Source of the DNA: Rhodobacteraceae bacterium EhC02
Lineage (GTDB): Bacteria; Pseudomonadota; Alphaproteobacteria; Rhodobacterales; Rhodobacteraceae
Length of the DNA: 64,000 nucleotides
Direction: 5' to 3'
Assembly (NCBI GenBank): GCA_001650895.1
Contig: LXYH01000045.1
Location: 213,902 to 277,901, forward strand
The position numbers and the translations under genes are program-made. The notes below the pieces were generated by a model, which ran no database searches, was not told the origin of the DNA, and saw nothing but the letters and a program-made list of their open reading frames with translations. Every line of letters starts with the position of its first letter. Within the stretch, counting starts at the first letter, position 1. This document shows, piece by piece, positions 34,909 through 43,041 of the stretch.

Positions 34909-36222
34909 TTAGGTTAACATGTCCAGCCTGCCGGCCCCGATGATCCTGCGGGGTTCCGCACCGATCGGGGCGGCAGGTTCGATACCGCGTTCCGGGCTGC
35001 GGCCCCGCGGTGCTTCTGTCTCTTCGGCATCACGGCGGTGCCGCTGGCTGAAATCCTCGAAACCGAGATCGGCGTCCCGCACATCCGCCCCGCCCTGCGA
35101 CAGGGCCAGAAGAAGGCCATCACGGTCGCCGCGCAGCGCGTGCAGCACTGCGGGATTTTCCGCGCGCAAGATGATGCGCAGGTTTCCCGCCTCGTCGGGA
35201 CCCATGTCGATCTCGATCTCGCCCAGCCCGCGCGGGGCCAGGGCGATGCGCGTCGTCCCCTCGGTCAGGGTCGCGCTGCGGATCTGCTGGGCAAGGTTGC
35301 GCGCGAAACCAGAGGCCGGTGGTTGCCCGGCTTCGGACGGTCGCGCCATATCCGCCGGGCTTGCGCCCATGGGGCTGACGGCCAGAGGGCGCGCGTCAGA
35401 TGGCGGCGTGGGTATCGGCAGCGCATCGCCCTCGGCGCCGCCGCCTGCGTTCGCCAGCGCAGTGGCGACGATGGCGCGCACATCAAAGCGCGCCTCGGCC
35501 GGTGTTGCGGCTTGCAGTGATGCTGCAACCTTGTCCATTGCCGGAACGGGCTGCATCCCGACATCGCGGCTGGCGAAGACCTGCTCGCCCTCTCTCGTCT
35601 TCGGCATGATCAAGGGGGCGGGGCGTTTCGGTTCGCCCTGGGCCGGCAATACACCCTCTTTCGGGTCCGACAGGGAACGCGCCAGCCATCCGGGGTTATC
35701 CGCAACCGGGATGCCGACAAGACCGGCCAACGCCTCGAGAAGCGATGCGGGATCGGTGGCGGCCTCTTCCATCCGGGCAAGGCCCGCCGCTTCCAGCCCT
35801 TCAAGGCCTGCCCCCAGCACTTGCATGGCATCCCCGCCGGTTGCCGCGTCGAATTGCTGCAACAGGGCCACGAAAGCCGCCACGACATCGTCGGGCGCAG
35901 GCGTTCCCGGCTCTGCCAGGAAAGACGCCGCTAGCGCCTTGGTCTCGGCGGCTAGATCGGCAAGAGCGGCACCGCGCGTCGCGGCATCGCCGGGCAACGC
36001 GATCTGAACCTGCCCCGGCGCAAGGGTCGATGCCCCCTTCAACCGTCCAGCAGCCAGCAGTTGCGCAAATTGCACGACCTGGTCCGGGTCTGCCTTGGGC
36101 GTGCCCCCCATGCCGGCAAGTGCGGCCGCCGCGGCCCCCGGCTTCTTTTGCAGGTCAGTCATGTCCGTGGATTGCGTGGCCGCGAAAAGCGCCTTCAAAC
36201 CGGCAAAAGGGGGCATCATCAT
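34909..36222 (-). CDS. fliK: Flagellar hook-length control protein FliK
   Basis: Secreted molecular ruler. About 438 residues starting at one of three consecutive ATGs (36222, 36219, 36216). A long Ala/Pro-rich disordered N-terminal region precedes the conserved FliK C-terminal domain (ATLTEGTTRIALAPRGLGEIEIDM...VLHALRGDRDGLLLALSQGGADVRDADLGF), which triggers the FlhB switch. The longer upstream frame overlaps the sigma factor gene and is rejected. Confidence 0.9.
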   Translation of the reverse strand: MMMPPFAGLKALFAATQSTDMTDLQKKPGAAAAALAGMGGTPKADPDQVVQFAQLLAAGRLKGASTLAPGQVQIALPGDAATRGAALADLAAETKALAASFLAEPGTPAPDDVVAAFVALLQQFDAATGGDAMQVLGAGLEGLEAAGLARMEEAATDPASLLEALAGLVGIPVADNPGWLARSLSDPKEGVLPAQGEPKRPAPLIMPKTREGEQVFASRDVGMQPVPAMDKVAASLQAATPAEARFDVRAIVATALANAGGGAEGDALPIPTPPSDARPLAVSPMGASPADMARPSEAGQPPASGFARNLAQQIRSATLTEGTTRIALAPRGLGEIEIDMGPDEAGNLRIILRAENPAVLHALRGDRDGLLLALSQGGADVRDADLGFEDFSQRHRRDAEETEAPRGRSPERGIEPAAPIGAEPRRIIGAGRLDMLT

Positions 36223-36232
36223 TCTCGGTCTC

Positions 36233-36988
36233 TCAATGGAGCAGGGCGCGGTTGAAACCCAACGCCAGCAGATCACGCCGCAACCGGGTCAACGCGCGCG
36301 TCTCTCCCTGCCGCAGCCTTTGCACGGTCATTCCCAGGTCAGCGGCGACGGCTTCGACCGGCTCCGGGTCCAGCGCCAGCCTTCTGCGCAGGATGATCGC
36401 CTGTTCGGTCGGGTCGAGAGAGCGCAGCGCTTGCGCCAGCATCCGGTTGATCCGTTTCTGCGCAGACTTCATTTCCGCCGTTTCCGCCGGGTTCGGGCAG
36501 GAACAGGGAAGACGATCGGAGAGCGACGGACCGTCACCATCGGCATCAAGCGGAAGCGCCCCTTGCCTGGCCAGATGGGACAGATCCGCATCCTCGGACT
36601 GCAATCGCCCGGCGCGTGCGGCAAGATAGGTCCGCACCGGCATGTCGATCACCGTACCGATCCGGGCCAGTGCGGCAAGTACACCGTTAGTGATCCAGAA
36701 CGCCGCATAGGTCGAGAACCGCAGGTTCAGCTTGAGATCGAAGTTATCCGCCGCATGGATCAAACCGACCATGCCTTCGGCCACGAGATCGTCCAGGTCC
36801 ACGGGGTTGTCGGCAAAACGCAAGGCCTGCGACCACACCTGCCGCGCATGGCTGCGCAGCAGAAGCTCCAGCGCGCGCCTGTCACCTTCGTCCTGCCAGC
36901 GCCGGATCGCATCGCGTTCAGTATCGGCGGTCAGAAGCGGTTCGCGCAATGCTGCCTGAAGGGTGCTTATCACGATGACTACCTGCAT
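36233..36988 (-). CDS. Sigma-70 family sigma factor, RpoH-like, flagellar
   Basis: 251 residues. Region 2 is clear (DLDDLVAEGMVGLIHAADNFDLKLNLRFSTYAAFWITNGVLAAL, about 64-108), as is region 4 with a terminal HTH (VEAVAADLGMTVQRLRQGETRALTRLRRD, about 212-240). The arrangement resembles sigma-32 (RpoH) more than FliA, but the RpoH box (QRKLFFNLR) is absent, and residues important in region 2.4 differ, so it likely reads its own promoter set. It heads the fliK-flgD unit and has an exact CtrA-type box 54-68 bases upstream. No fliA or flgM is visible, so it may be the flagellar sigma factor. Confidence 0.85.
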   Translation of the reverse strand: MQVVIVISTLQAALREPLLTADTERDAIRRWQDEGDRRALELLLRSHARQVWSQALRFADNPVDLDDLVAEGMVGLIHAADNFDLKLNLRFSTYAAFWITNGVLAALARIGTVIDMPVRTYLAARAGRLQSEDADLSHLARQGALPLDADGDGPSLSDRLPCSCPNPAETAEMKSAQKRINRMLAQALRSLDPTEQAIILRRRLALDPEPVEAVAADLGMTVQRLRQGETRALTRLRRDLLALGFNRALLH

Positions 36989-37041
36989 ATACTACAAGCA
37001 TACTCATACATAGATAAGCGTATTCACAAAGTTATATATGG

Positions 37042-37056
37042 TTAACGCAAGATTAA
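37042..37056. promoter_or_regulatory. CtrA-type box upstream of flagellar sigma gene
   Basis: TTAA-N7-TTAA (TTAACGCAAGATTAA), exact CtrA consensus, in the 82-base gap between the sigma factor start (36988) and the end of the 269-residue unknown gene (37071). Confidence 0.65.
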
Positions 37057-37070
37057 AGCGCAGACAGATG

Positions 37071-37844
37071 TCAAATGCGCAACTCTTTCTGACTACCGCC
37101 ATCACAGGATCTGGCGAGATGGCCATCAAGTTCTGCACTGACGCGCCTTGCAACCTGTGCCAACCAATCCCCGTAGCCGCAGGGCCCACCGGAAAACAGC
37201 ATCAGCCCGACAGGGATCCGGTCGGGTGCCGTGAAATTGCTGTCCAGATCCCGCAGGTAATTGAGCAGGCGGGGACAGGTCAGGAAATCGGGCCGCAGAA
37301 AGAGACCGCTGGTATCGCTGCGCGCGGATCGCGTACCGGCCCAATAGGTACACAGCCCGGCAGCAAGCCCCACGCGAAACTGCGCGGGCACCAATCCAAG
37401 ATGCATGAAACCCGAGCCACCGATCATCGCGTGATAGGATCGGGCCATGGCGTAAAGCGCGTCGGTTTCCCTTGCGACCGGGAAGGCCCTGCTGCGAATG
37501 ACACCCAGCAACGCCTCGGCGACCAGCACGCCCACATCATAAGAGATTTCGTCATCCAGCATCGGCCTGGACAGCAGATCCGCCTCGCGCACGACGACAA
37601 GCGATCCGGCGGGCACGTCGATCGACAATTCCTCGACCAGCACATCGCCGATCGGAAGCTCTGGCAGAAGCTCGGTATCGTCGGTCATCAGGAAGCTGCG
37701 ATCCACACCGGAGGTGGCCCCGAGGCACACCATCCGCAGCGGCAGCAAAGCAGCCATCGCGCGCTGCAGACGGCGGGCGCCCGGCCCCTGGCCAAGCTTG
37801 ACATCGCCCTGCCAGATCAATTCCAGAAGTCGGTCTTGTCGCAT
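37071..37844 (-). CDS. Hypothetical protein of flagellar cluster
   Basis: About 257 residues from MRQDRLLELIWQGDVKLG (an upstream in-frame ATG at 37880 would give 269). No family recognised, no signal peptide or membrane helix, mixed alpha/beta. The C-terminal third has several Gly/Trp/Cys positions (LAAGLCTYWAG, SGGPCGYGDWLAQV). It sits between the sigma factor and motB, transcribed with neither for certain; the 400-base AT-rich region upstream suggests its own promoter. Codon use is like its neighbours. Confidence 0.55.
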   Translation of the reverse strand: MRQDRLLELIWQGDVKLGQGPGARRLQRAMAALLPLRMVCLGATSGVDRSFLMTDDTELLPELPIGDVLVEELSIDVPAGSLVVVREADLLSRPMLDDEISYDVGVLVAEALLGVIRSRAFPVARETDALYAMARSYHAMIGGSGFMHLGLVPAQFRVGLAAGLCTYWAGTRSARSDTSGLFLRPDFLTCPRLLNYLRDLDSNFTAPDRIPVGLMLFSGGPCGYGDWLAQVARRVSAELDGHLARSCDGGSQKELRI

Positions 37845-38251
37845 GCAGAAAATCCACCATCCCATACCCCAGCCAAACACATGATAGGTTGACGTTAACG
37901 TTTCTTAAAGAATTGAAGTGTTAAGAAAATCTACAATCTGTAGCCAGCATCTGAGGGATTTCGCTACATATTGTGCCGACGTCTAGAGCGGGATTTCGAC
38001 TCTGCTGCGGATGGCAAAGAAAAAACCGTAAAAAACAAGGTGATTTTCATTGCATCCAGAGCGAGAGGTTTACGTAAAGGAAAATACGTCAAGGTTGTGT
38101 GATCATCACGCGCCTTTGTTGCGATTTAACCATTTGGATACTTGACAAATCCTTTGATACTCATACACGCCAAACGCGCAAAAAAATATTGCGGCACCAC
38201 CCTGCGAAGATGGGCTGGTGCGCACGTACCGGTCAGGGCCAATAACAGCTA
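37845..38251. promoter_or_regulatory. AT-rich intergenic region upstream of unknown gene
   Basis: About 400 bases between the unknown gene and the end of motB. Visible elements are TTAA-N6-TTAA (37895-37908), a perfect CtrA half-site TTAACCAT (38126-38133) and CTGTAGCCAGCA (37938-37949), the last shared with the fliI/flgB promoter region. No credible gene. Confidence 0.45.
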
Positions 38252-39301
38252 TCAGTCTGAATTTTCTTGCCGGCCGGTCGCGACACCGCCGCCGGGCTGG
38301 CTGTCGCCCTGCCCTGCCCCGCCCCGTCCGACGGGCTCGGGATACATCAGCAGCATCGTGATTCGGCGGTTCTCGGGCGCTGTCGGCACAGCCGGATTCA
38401 GCGGCATGGTATCCGCCAGGCCCGACACCCGCGAAATCCGTCCGGATGCGACCCCGGCTGCTTCAAGCGCGCGCCGGGTCGTATTGGCGCGGTCCGCCGA
38501 AAGCTCCCAGTTGCCGTAATCTGCGCGCGAGGTGAATGGCACGGCATCCGTATGGCCGGTGATGGCCAGCGGATAGGGCAGATCGGTCACCGCATTCCCG
38601 ATGATCTGGACCAAGGCCAGCATGGCACCATCGATGCGCGCGCTTCCTGACGCGAACATCGGGCGGTTTTCCTGATCCACGATCTGCACCAGCAGACCAT
38701 CCGGCGTCCTGTCGATCCTGAGGTTGGACCCCAATTCGACCAGCGCCATGTTTTCGTTCACGGCCGCTTCGATCTCATCGGCGACACGGTCCAGCTTTTC
38801 GGCACGCGCCGCCAGTTCCGCGATCAGTTCGGGATCGGTTTCGACCATGCCTTCCTGGCCGGTGGCCGTGGCCGATGCATCCACATCGCGTTCGCCCTTG
38901 TCTTCGGGCAAGGGAAAAACCGAGTATTCAACGACAACGGTGGGATCCAGCTGGCGCGGCGGCGCATCAGGGGGCGACACCGGTTCGTCCCGGCCGAAAC
39001 TGGGGGGCTGAAGCTGGAAATCCTGACCGGCCACACCGCTGAAAACCCCGTCCGGGCCGAAGACCTGCCCATCAAGCATGCCCCGACCACCGATGATGTC
39101 GGACGCCTCGGTCGGGGTGAAAAATTCGGCCAGCCCCTGCAGCTTCTTGTCATCCGCCGCCGACACGATCCACAGCATCAGGAAAAACGCCATCATGGCG
39201 GTCATGAAGTCCGCATATGCGACCTTCCAGCCCCCTCCGTGGTGGTCATGATCCCCGTGATCATCGCTTTTCTTGATGACAATGATGTTCTTGTCAGCCA
39301 A
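38252..39301 (-). CDS. motB: Flagellar stator protein MotB
   Basis: Peptidoglycan-anchored stator subunit. 349 residues: a short cytoplasmic His/Asp-rich N-terminus (15-24), one membrane helix carrying the proton-binding Asp31 (YADFMTAMMAFFLMLW), a long linker and a C-terminal OmpA-like peptidoglycan-binding domain (ITGHTDAVPF...NWELSADRANTTRRAL...ENRRITML). It is not next to motA, which lies 3 kb away on the other strand; mucR is 77 bases upstream on the same strand. Confidence 0.95.
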   Translation of the reverse strand: MADKNIIVIKKSDDHGDHDHHGGGWKVAYADFMTAMMAFFLMLWIVSAADDKKLQGLAEFFTPTEASDIIGGRGMLDGQVFGPDGVFSGVAGQDFQLQPPSFGRDEPVSPPDAPPRQLDPTVVVEYSVFPLPEDKGERDVDASATATGQEGMVETDPELIAELAARAEKLDRVADEIEAAVNENMALVELGSNLRIDRTPDGLLVQIVDQENRPMFASGSARIDGAMLALVQIIGNAVTDLPYPLAITGHTDAVPFTSRADYGNWELSADRANTTRRALEAAGVASGRISRVSGLADTMPLNPAVPTAPENRRITMLLMYPEPVGRGGAGQGDSQPGGGVATGRQENSD

Positions 39302-39378
39302 TGATCCACACCCTTCAGGCTGGCAACATCAGTCTGATCCAGCCCGTTTTGCGCGGCTCGATGAAACTGGTTGAATGT

Positions 39379-39843
39379 TCAGGAAATGCTCTGGTTTTCC
39401 TCGGCATCCGAATTCCCGGCACCCGCATCGCCCCTGTCGTATTTTCCGAAGCCGACCCTGCGGGCATAGTTCGCCTTGCGCTCGGAATAGCTGGGGGCGA
39501 CCAGGGGCATGTCTTCAGACAGACCGAACATGGCGCGATATGCCGCCTCGGTCAGCCCATGCTCGGCACCCAGGTGACGCTTGAGCATCTTGAACCCCTT
39601 GCCGCAGCACAGACAGAACACCTTGTCGGTGGTGACGGCCTTGTCGATCGGGATCGCAGGCTCGGTGCGGGCAAGGGCCTTCACTGGCGCGTTGTCCGCA
39701 ACCGGGGCTGTCTCGGCCTCGCTGAATTCGCTGCGCAGCCGTGCCACGAGCGCAATGATATCGTCGGCGGACACATCGGTCCGTGACGCATAGGCAGCGG
39801 CGACAGCAGCAAGCATGTCCGCCTTTGGATCGGTTTTGGTCAT
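39379..39843 (-). CDS. mucR: MucR/Ros-family transcriptional regulator
   Basis: Zinc-finger repressor that binds AT-rich DNA and controls exopolysaccharide, motility and cell-cycle genes in alphaproteobacteria. 154 residues from MTKTDPKADM (AGAGGG 8 bases upstream); 13 more codons are open upstream. The Ros-type finger is intact: C77-x2-C80-x9-H90-x4-H95, followed by the YRAMFGL and YSERKANYARRVGFGK segments. Its place inside the flagellar cluster suggests direct control of motility; the AT-rich flagellar intergenic regions are plausible targets. Confidence 0.93.
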   Translation of the reverse strand: MTKTDPKADMLAAVAAAYASRTDVSADDIIALVARLRSEFSEAETAPVADNAPVKALARTEPAIPIDKAVTTDKVFCLCCGKGFKMLKRHLGAEHGLTEAAYRAMFGLSEDMPLVAPSYSERKANYARRVGFGKYDRGDAGAGNSDAEENQSIS

Positions 39844-40236
39844 TGGATGCCCTCTACTGTGGGAAAGCCTTTCCGACCACAATGATTGACGCTCGGACTA
39901 CGTGCAGTCGTCAGGCTTCATCGACGGAACATCGAATTCTTCGATCATAGGCATGGATAGAATTGCATAGTTTGGGGCGCAAGACAACTGTTCTTTAGAT
40001 AGGCAAGCACTGGAAAGCAAAAAAGTGCAGCAATTTCAGGTTGTTTAAAATTCAGAAACCGCTTTGGGGTTGAGTATCAAAGACTTTAAGGGTTATCGAT
40101 AAGGAAGTGGCCGAGTCTTTCGACAGGCAGATTCGGCCCACGCTTTCAGCGGCGAAACGCAACCTTGCATCGTGTTTCAATAGTGATTCCGGTTCATGAC
40201 CTTCACGAGAAAAACAGATCCGGGAGTTGTTCACAG
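39844..40236. promoter_or_regulatory. Divergent mucR/response-regulator region
   Basis: Nearly 400 non-coding bases. A perfect inverted repeat ATCGAA-TTC-TTCGAT lies at 39931-39945, about 90 bases before mucR, and AT-rich tracts extend from 39960 to 40090. GGGAG (40223-40227) is the ribosome-binding site of the next gene. Autoregulation by MucR is plausible. Confidence 0.4.
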
Positions 40237-40920
40237 ATGGGGGAATTGCCAGAGCTTGCCGTCGTCAGGGAAACGGATGATGTCCTCGCGCGCAGCCTCT
40301 CGACCCAGATCAAGACACTTGGCGTCAAGACCGTTTCGATCAGCAAGGACTATTGCCCCGCCATCTTCACCGAAGGCGCCCTGCGCGATGCACCAGCCGT
40401 GGGGATCCTGATCGTCGGTATAAGAGATGCCATCCTGGGCCCGGCGCAGATTGCCGAATGCCGCCAGCAGCTGCCCGACTGGCTGATCATCGTCATCGAC
40501 CACATCGCGGATGAATACAGCTCTGCCGATGCGCTGACGGCCGGGGCAGATGATGTGCTGCGCATGCCCCATCCACCGCGCGAATTCGCGGCGCGCCTGT
40601 CCCTTCGCATGCGGCAGGCCGGAATGATGGACGGTGGAACGCCGCCCGAAACGCCCCTATTCTCTCAGGCACAATTCACCCCGGTGGAAAGTCAGATCCT
40701 GCGCATCCTGAATGCCAACAAGGGCGAGATCGTGACGCGCAACCAGCTGTCACAGCAACTGGATCAATCGGACTGGCTTTATGGTGACCGCAAGTTCGAT
40801 GTGCACATCACCAAGATCCGCAAGAAACTGCATGCCACCTTCGGCGAACGGTACCTGGTCCAGACCATCCGGTCCAAGGGCTACCTCATGCAATCGCCCG
40901 ACGGGTCCGACGCGTCTTAG
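40237..40920 (+). CDS. Atypical OmpR-type winged-helix regulator
   Basis: 227 residues from MGELPELAVV. The C-terminal wHTH (about 140-220) is OmpR/PhoB-like (PVESQILRILNANKGEIVTRNQLSQQL...YGDRKFDVHITKIRKKL...IRSKGYLM). The N-terminal domain (1-125) has a receiver-like outline (DALTAGADDVLRMPHPPREF) but the Asp position reads GILIVGIRD, and the usual Lys-Pro is Met-Pro, so phosphorylation is unlikely. It is distinct from the CtrA-like gene at 23579. An in-frame ATG at 40165 lacks a ribosome-binding site. Probably a flagellar regulator; the exact role is unknown. Confidence 0.75.
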   Translation: MGELPELAVVRETDDVLARSLSTQIKTLGVKTVSISKDYCPAIFTEGALRDAPAVGILIVGIRDAILGPAQIAECRQQLPDWLIIVIDHIADEYSSADALTAGADDVLRMPHPPREFAARLSLRMRQAGMMDGGTPPETPLFSQAQFTPVESQILRILNANKGEIVTRNQLSQQLDQSDWLYGDRKFDVHITKIRKKLHATFGERYLVQTIRSKGYLMQSPDGSDAS

Positions 40921-40940
40921 GCAAGCCTGCCCGGCGGGTC

Positions 40941-42038
40941 CTATTCCGTTGCATCCGCGCGGGCCATCGTCGACATGAGGTCAAGTGCGGCATCCGCCCC
41001 AAAGCCTGAATCGTAGGTAGACGCCGTACGCAACGGATCCCGATCAAGCGCGGTTGCGAAATGGCCGGTTGCAACCATCATGGCGACAAGCACCACGACC
41101 GCGACATGCACGGATTTGAAAAGCCTGCGCCTGGGACGCGCGGCCGCCACGGGGGCAGATGGGCCAAGGGGGCGGGTTTCTTCCGGTTTCGCAGCCACCG
41201 GCGCACCGAAGGACACGAAAACGCCACGCACCGTCACCGTGACTTGGCAGTGATGCGGTTCGCGCATGTATCGGTCGATGACGGCCTGCGGAAACAGATC
41301 GACGGATATCTCGAACAGGGCCGCCTTGTCGGGCGACCACGCCGCCAACAGGGAACGTGGCAGCACGAACCGCGCGAAATCATCGCGGCATCCGATGCGT
41401 GCCACCACGATCGCAGGCTCAGTGCCCTTCGCCTTGTCCGGCGCGATGACAAGGCGCACCTTGTCGCCGACGCGCGTCAGGCGGCCATCGACAAAAGTGC
41501 ATTCCTGCCGCTGCGCCGGCGTGGGTGCCGCATAGCCCGAGGGCAAGGACAGATGCGTGATGAATGCCGCGGAACGCGGCGACATCGGGCTTGTTGCCGT
41601 CGCTGACGGAGACGTCCGGGGCGCCTTGGCCTTTCGGGCAACCCGTCGCTTGCCGACAGCCGCACGGGCCAGCATGTCCGGGTCCAGCCCTTCATCCCGG
41701 GCAAAGCGATAGTTTATCGCGTAGTCCGACGCCAGTTCGGCAAGGTTCGGGCTGTCGGCCACGAATGACAACAACTGCTGCTCTTCCGAAAAGAGAACCT
41801 TGCGCGTGGGATACCCCTCGACGCGCGGCGCAACATGAAGATCCTGCGGGTGCAATCCATGCAGGGTCGCGATCCGGCCCAGCACACGCAACAGTTCGCT
41901 GCGGTGATGGACCGCCAGATCGCAACCTCCGCCGGGTGTCAGACACACGGCCACCTGCATGTCGGCAGGCCAACCGGACAGCATCGCGGCGACCGCTTCC
42001 TCTTCAAGCAGGTATACAAATGTGCCCGAACCGCTCAT
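40941..42038 (-). CDS. Hypothetical protein with C-terminal membrane anchor
   Basis: 365 residues, no family recognised. Layout: an alpha/beta N-terminal region (1-130), a Lys/Ala/Pro/Ser-rich linker (about 128-158), a second folded region (about 170-275), a basic stretch (RPRRRLFKS) and one membrane helix (about 310-330) with 35 residues after it. The basic residues before the helix suggest a cytoplasmic main body. It is divergent from motA and shares its promoter region, which carries a CATGTATA element, so a motor or flagellar role is likely but unproven. Confidence 0.6.
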   Translation of the reverse strand: MSGSGTFVYLLEEEAVAAMLSGWPADMQVAVCLTPGGGCDLAVHHRSELLRVLGRIATLHGLHPQDLHVAPRVEGYPTRKVLFSEEQQLLSFVADSPNLAELASDYAINYRFARDEGLDPDMLARAAVGKRRVARKAKAPRTSPSATATSPMSPRSAAFITHLSLPSGYAAPTPAQRQECTFVDGRLTRVGDKVRLVIAPDKAKGTEPAIVVARIGCRDDFARFVLPRSLLAAWSPDKAALFEISVDLFPQAVIDRYMREPHHCQVTVTVRGVFVSFGAPVAAKPEETRPLGPSAPVAAARPRRRLFKSVHVAVVVLVAMMVATGHFATALDRDPLRTASTYDSGFGADAALDLMSTMARADATE

Positions 42039-42174
42039 GCCACCAACCTCTGTTTGATTTTATACATGTCTATTCTTGTTTATTATTGTGTAAATGTCAA
42101 TTATACGGAAAGAAAAGATATTGGCAGCGGGCCGCGTGCTGGACCCGGCTCTGCGCAACTATGGCGGGTGGTGC
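42039..42174. promoter_or_regulatory. Divergent unknown/motA promoter region with TATACATG
   Basis: Contains TATACATG (42061-42068, complement CATGTATA) followed on the minus strand by AAATCAAACA, matching the element upstream of flgF. If motA starts at 42094 the last 80 bases are coding; I prefer 42175. Confidence 0.5.
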
Positions 42175-43041
42175 ATGACGATCTTTCTTGGGCTTGCAAT
42201 GGTTTTCGGGCTGGTTTTCGGCGGCTTCATGCTGTCGGGCGGCAAAATGGACATCGTGCTTTACGCGCTTCCCTACGAAGGCATGATGATCGGGGGCGGG
42301 GCGATTGGCGCCTTCGTGGTCGCCAACTCGACCACGGTGCTGAAGTCGTCCCTGCGCGGGTTGGGGAAGGTCGTGAAAGGGCCCAAGTTCAAGGCCACGC
42401 ATTACGAGGCGCTTCTGAACCTGATGTATGAGCTGGCCCGGCTCTACAAGACCAAGGGCATCATCGCCTTGGATGAACATGTCGAGAAGCCGCAGGAAAG
42501 CAGCATTTTCCAGCGCTATCCCGCGATCCTGAGCGATCATTTCGCGACAGAGCTGATCACGGACAGCTTTCGCATGCTGTCGATGCAGTTCGACGACAAG
42601 TACCAGACCGAGGACGTGATCAACCGCAAGATCAAGAAGCACCACCGCGAGGCGCTGGCCTCGGCCGCAGCAATCCAGACCATGTCGGACGGTCTTCCGG
42701 CGATCGGCATCGTGGCTGCGGTTCTTGGCGTGATCAAGACGATGGCCTCGATCGACCAGCCGCCGGAGGTCTTGGGCAAGATGATCGGCGGCGCGCTGGT
42801 GGGAACCTTCCTGGGCGTGTTCCTGGCCTATTGCATGGTGCAGCCGATTTCGGGCCGCCTGAAGCAGATCGAGGATGAGGACGAAGCCTTCTACCTGATC
42901 ATCCGCGACATCTTTGTCGCGATGGTGGCGAACCACCCGCCAAACATCTGCGTCGAGATCGGACGCGGGAACATCCCCAGCAACAAGCAACCCGACTTCT
43001 ACAAGGTCGAAGCCGCGCAGAAAGAGCTTCCGGCGATATGA
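42175..43041 (+). CDS. motA: Flagellar stator protein MotA
   Basis: Proton-channel stator subunit. 288 residues from the ATG at 42175, which begins directly with the first membrane helix (FLGLAMVFGLVFGGFMLSGGK) as in other alphaproteobacterial MotA and has GGCGGG upstream; the frame extends 27 codons upstream to 42094 but that leader lacks a ribosome-binding site. Four helices and the cytoplasmic loop with charged residues are present. Conserved Pro residues near PAIGIVAAVLGVIKTM and VQPISGRL. Overlaps the next gene by 4 bases. Confidence 0.95.
   Translation: MTIFLGLAMVFGLVFGGFMLSGGKMDIVLYALPYEGMMIGGGAIGAFVVANSTTVLKSSLRGLGKVVKGPKFKATHYEALLNLMYELARLYKTKGIIALDEHVEKPQESSIFQRYPAILSDHFATELITDSFRMLSMQFDDKYQTEDVINRKIKKHHREALASAAAIQTMSDGLPAIGIVAAVLGVIKTMASIDQPPEVLGKMIGGALVGTFLGVFLAYCMVQPISGRLKQIEDEDEAFYLIIRDIFVAMVANHPPNICVEIGRGNIPSNKQPDFYKVEAAQKELPAI

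Noticed and set aside
4669..37949. 12-base word CTGTAGCCAGCA shared by two flagellar upstream regions
   Set aside because: About one such match is expected by chance in this amount of intergenic DNA; kept only as a note in the features.
42094..42174. 27-codon N-terminal extension of MotA
   Set aside because: Family proteins begin at the first membrane helix, and no ribosome-binding site precedes 42094.
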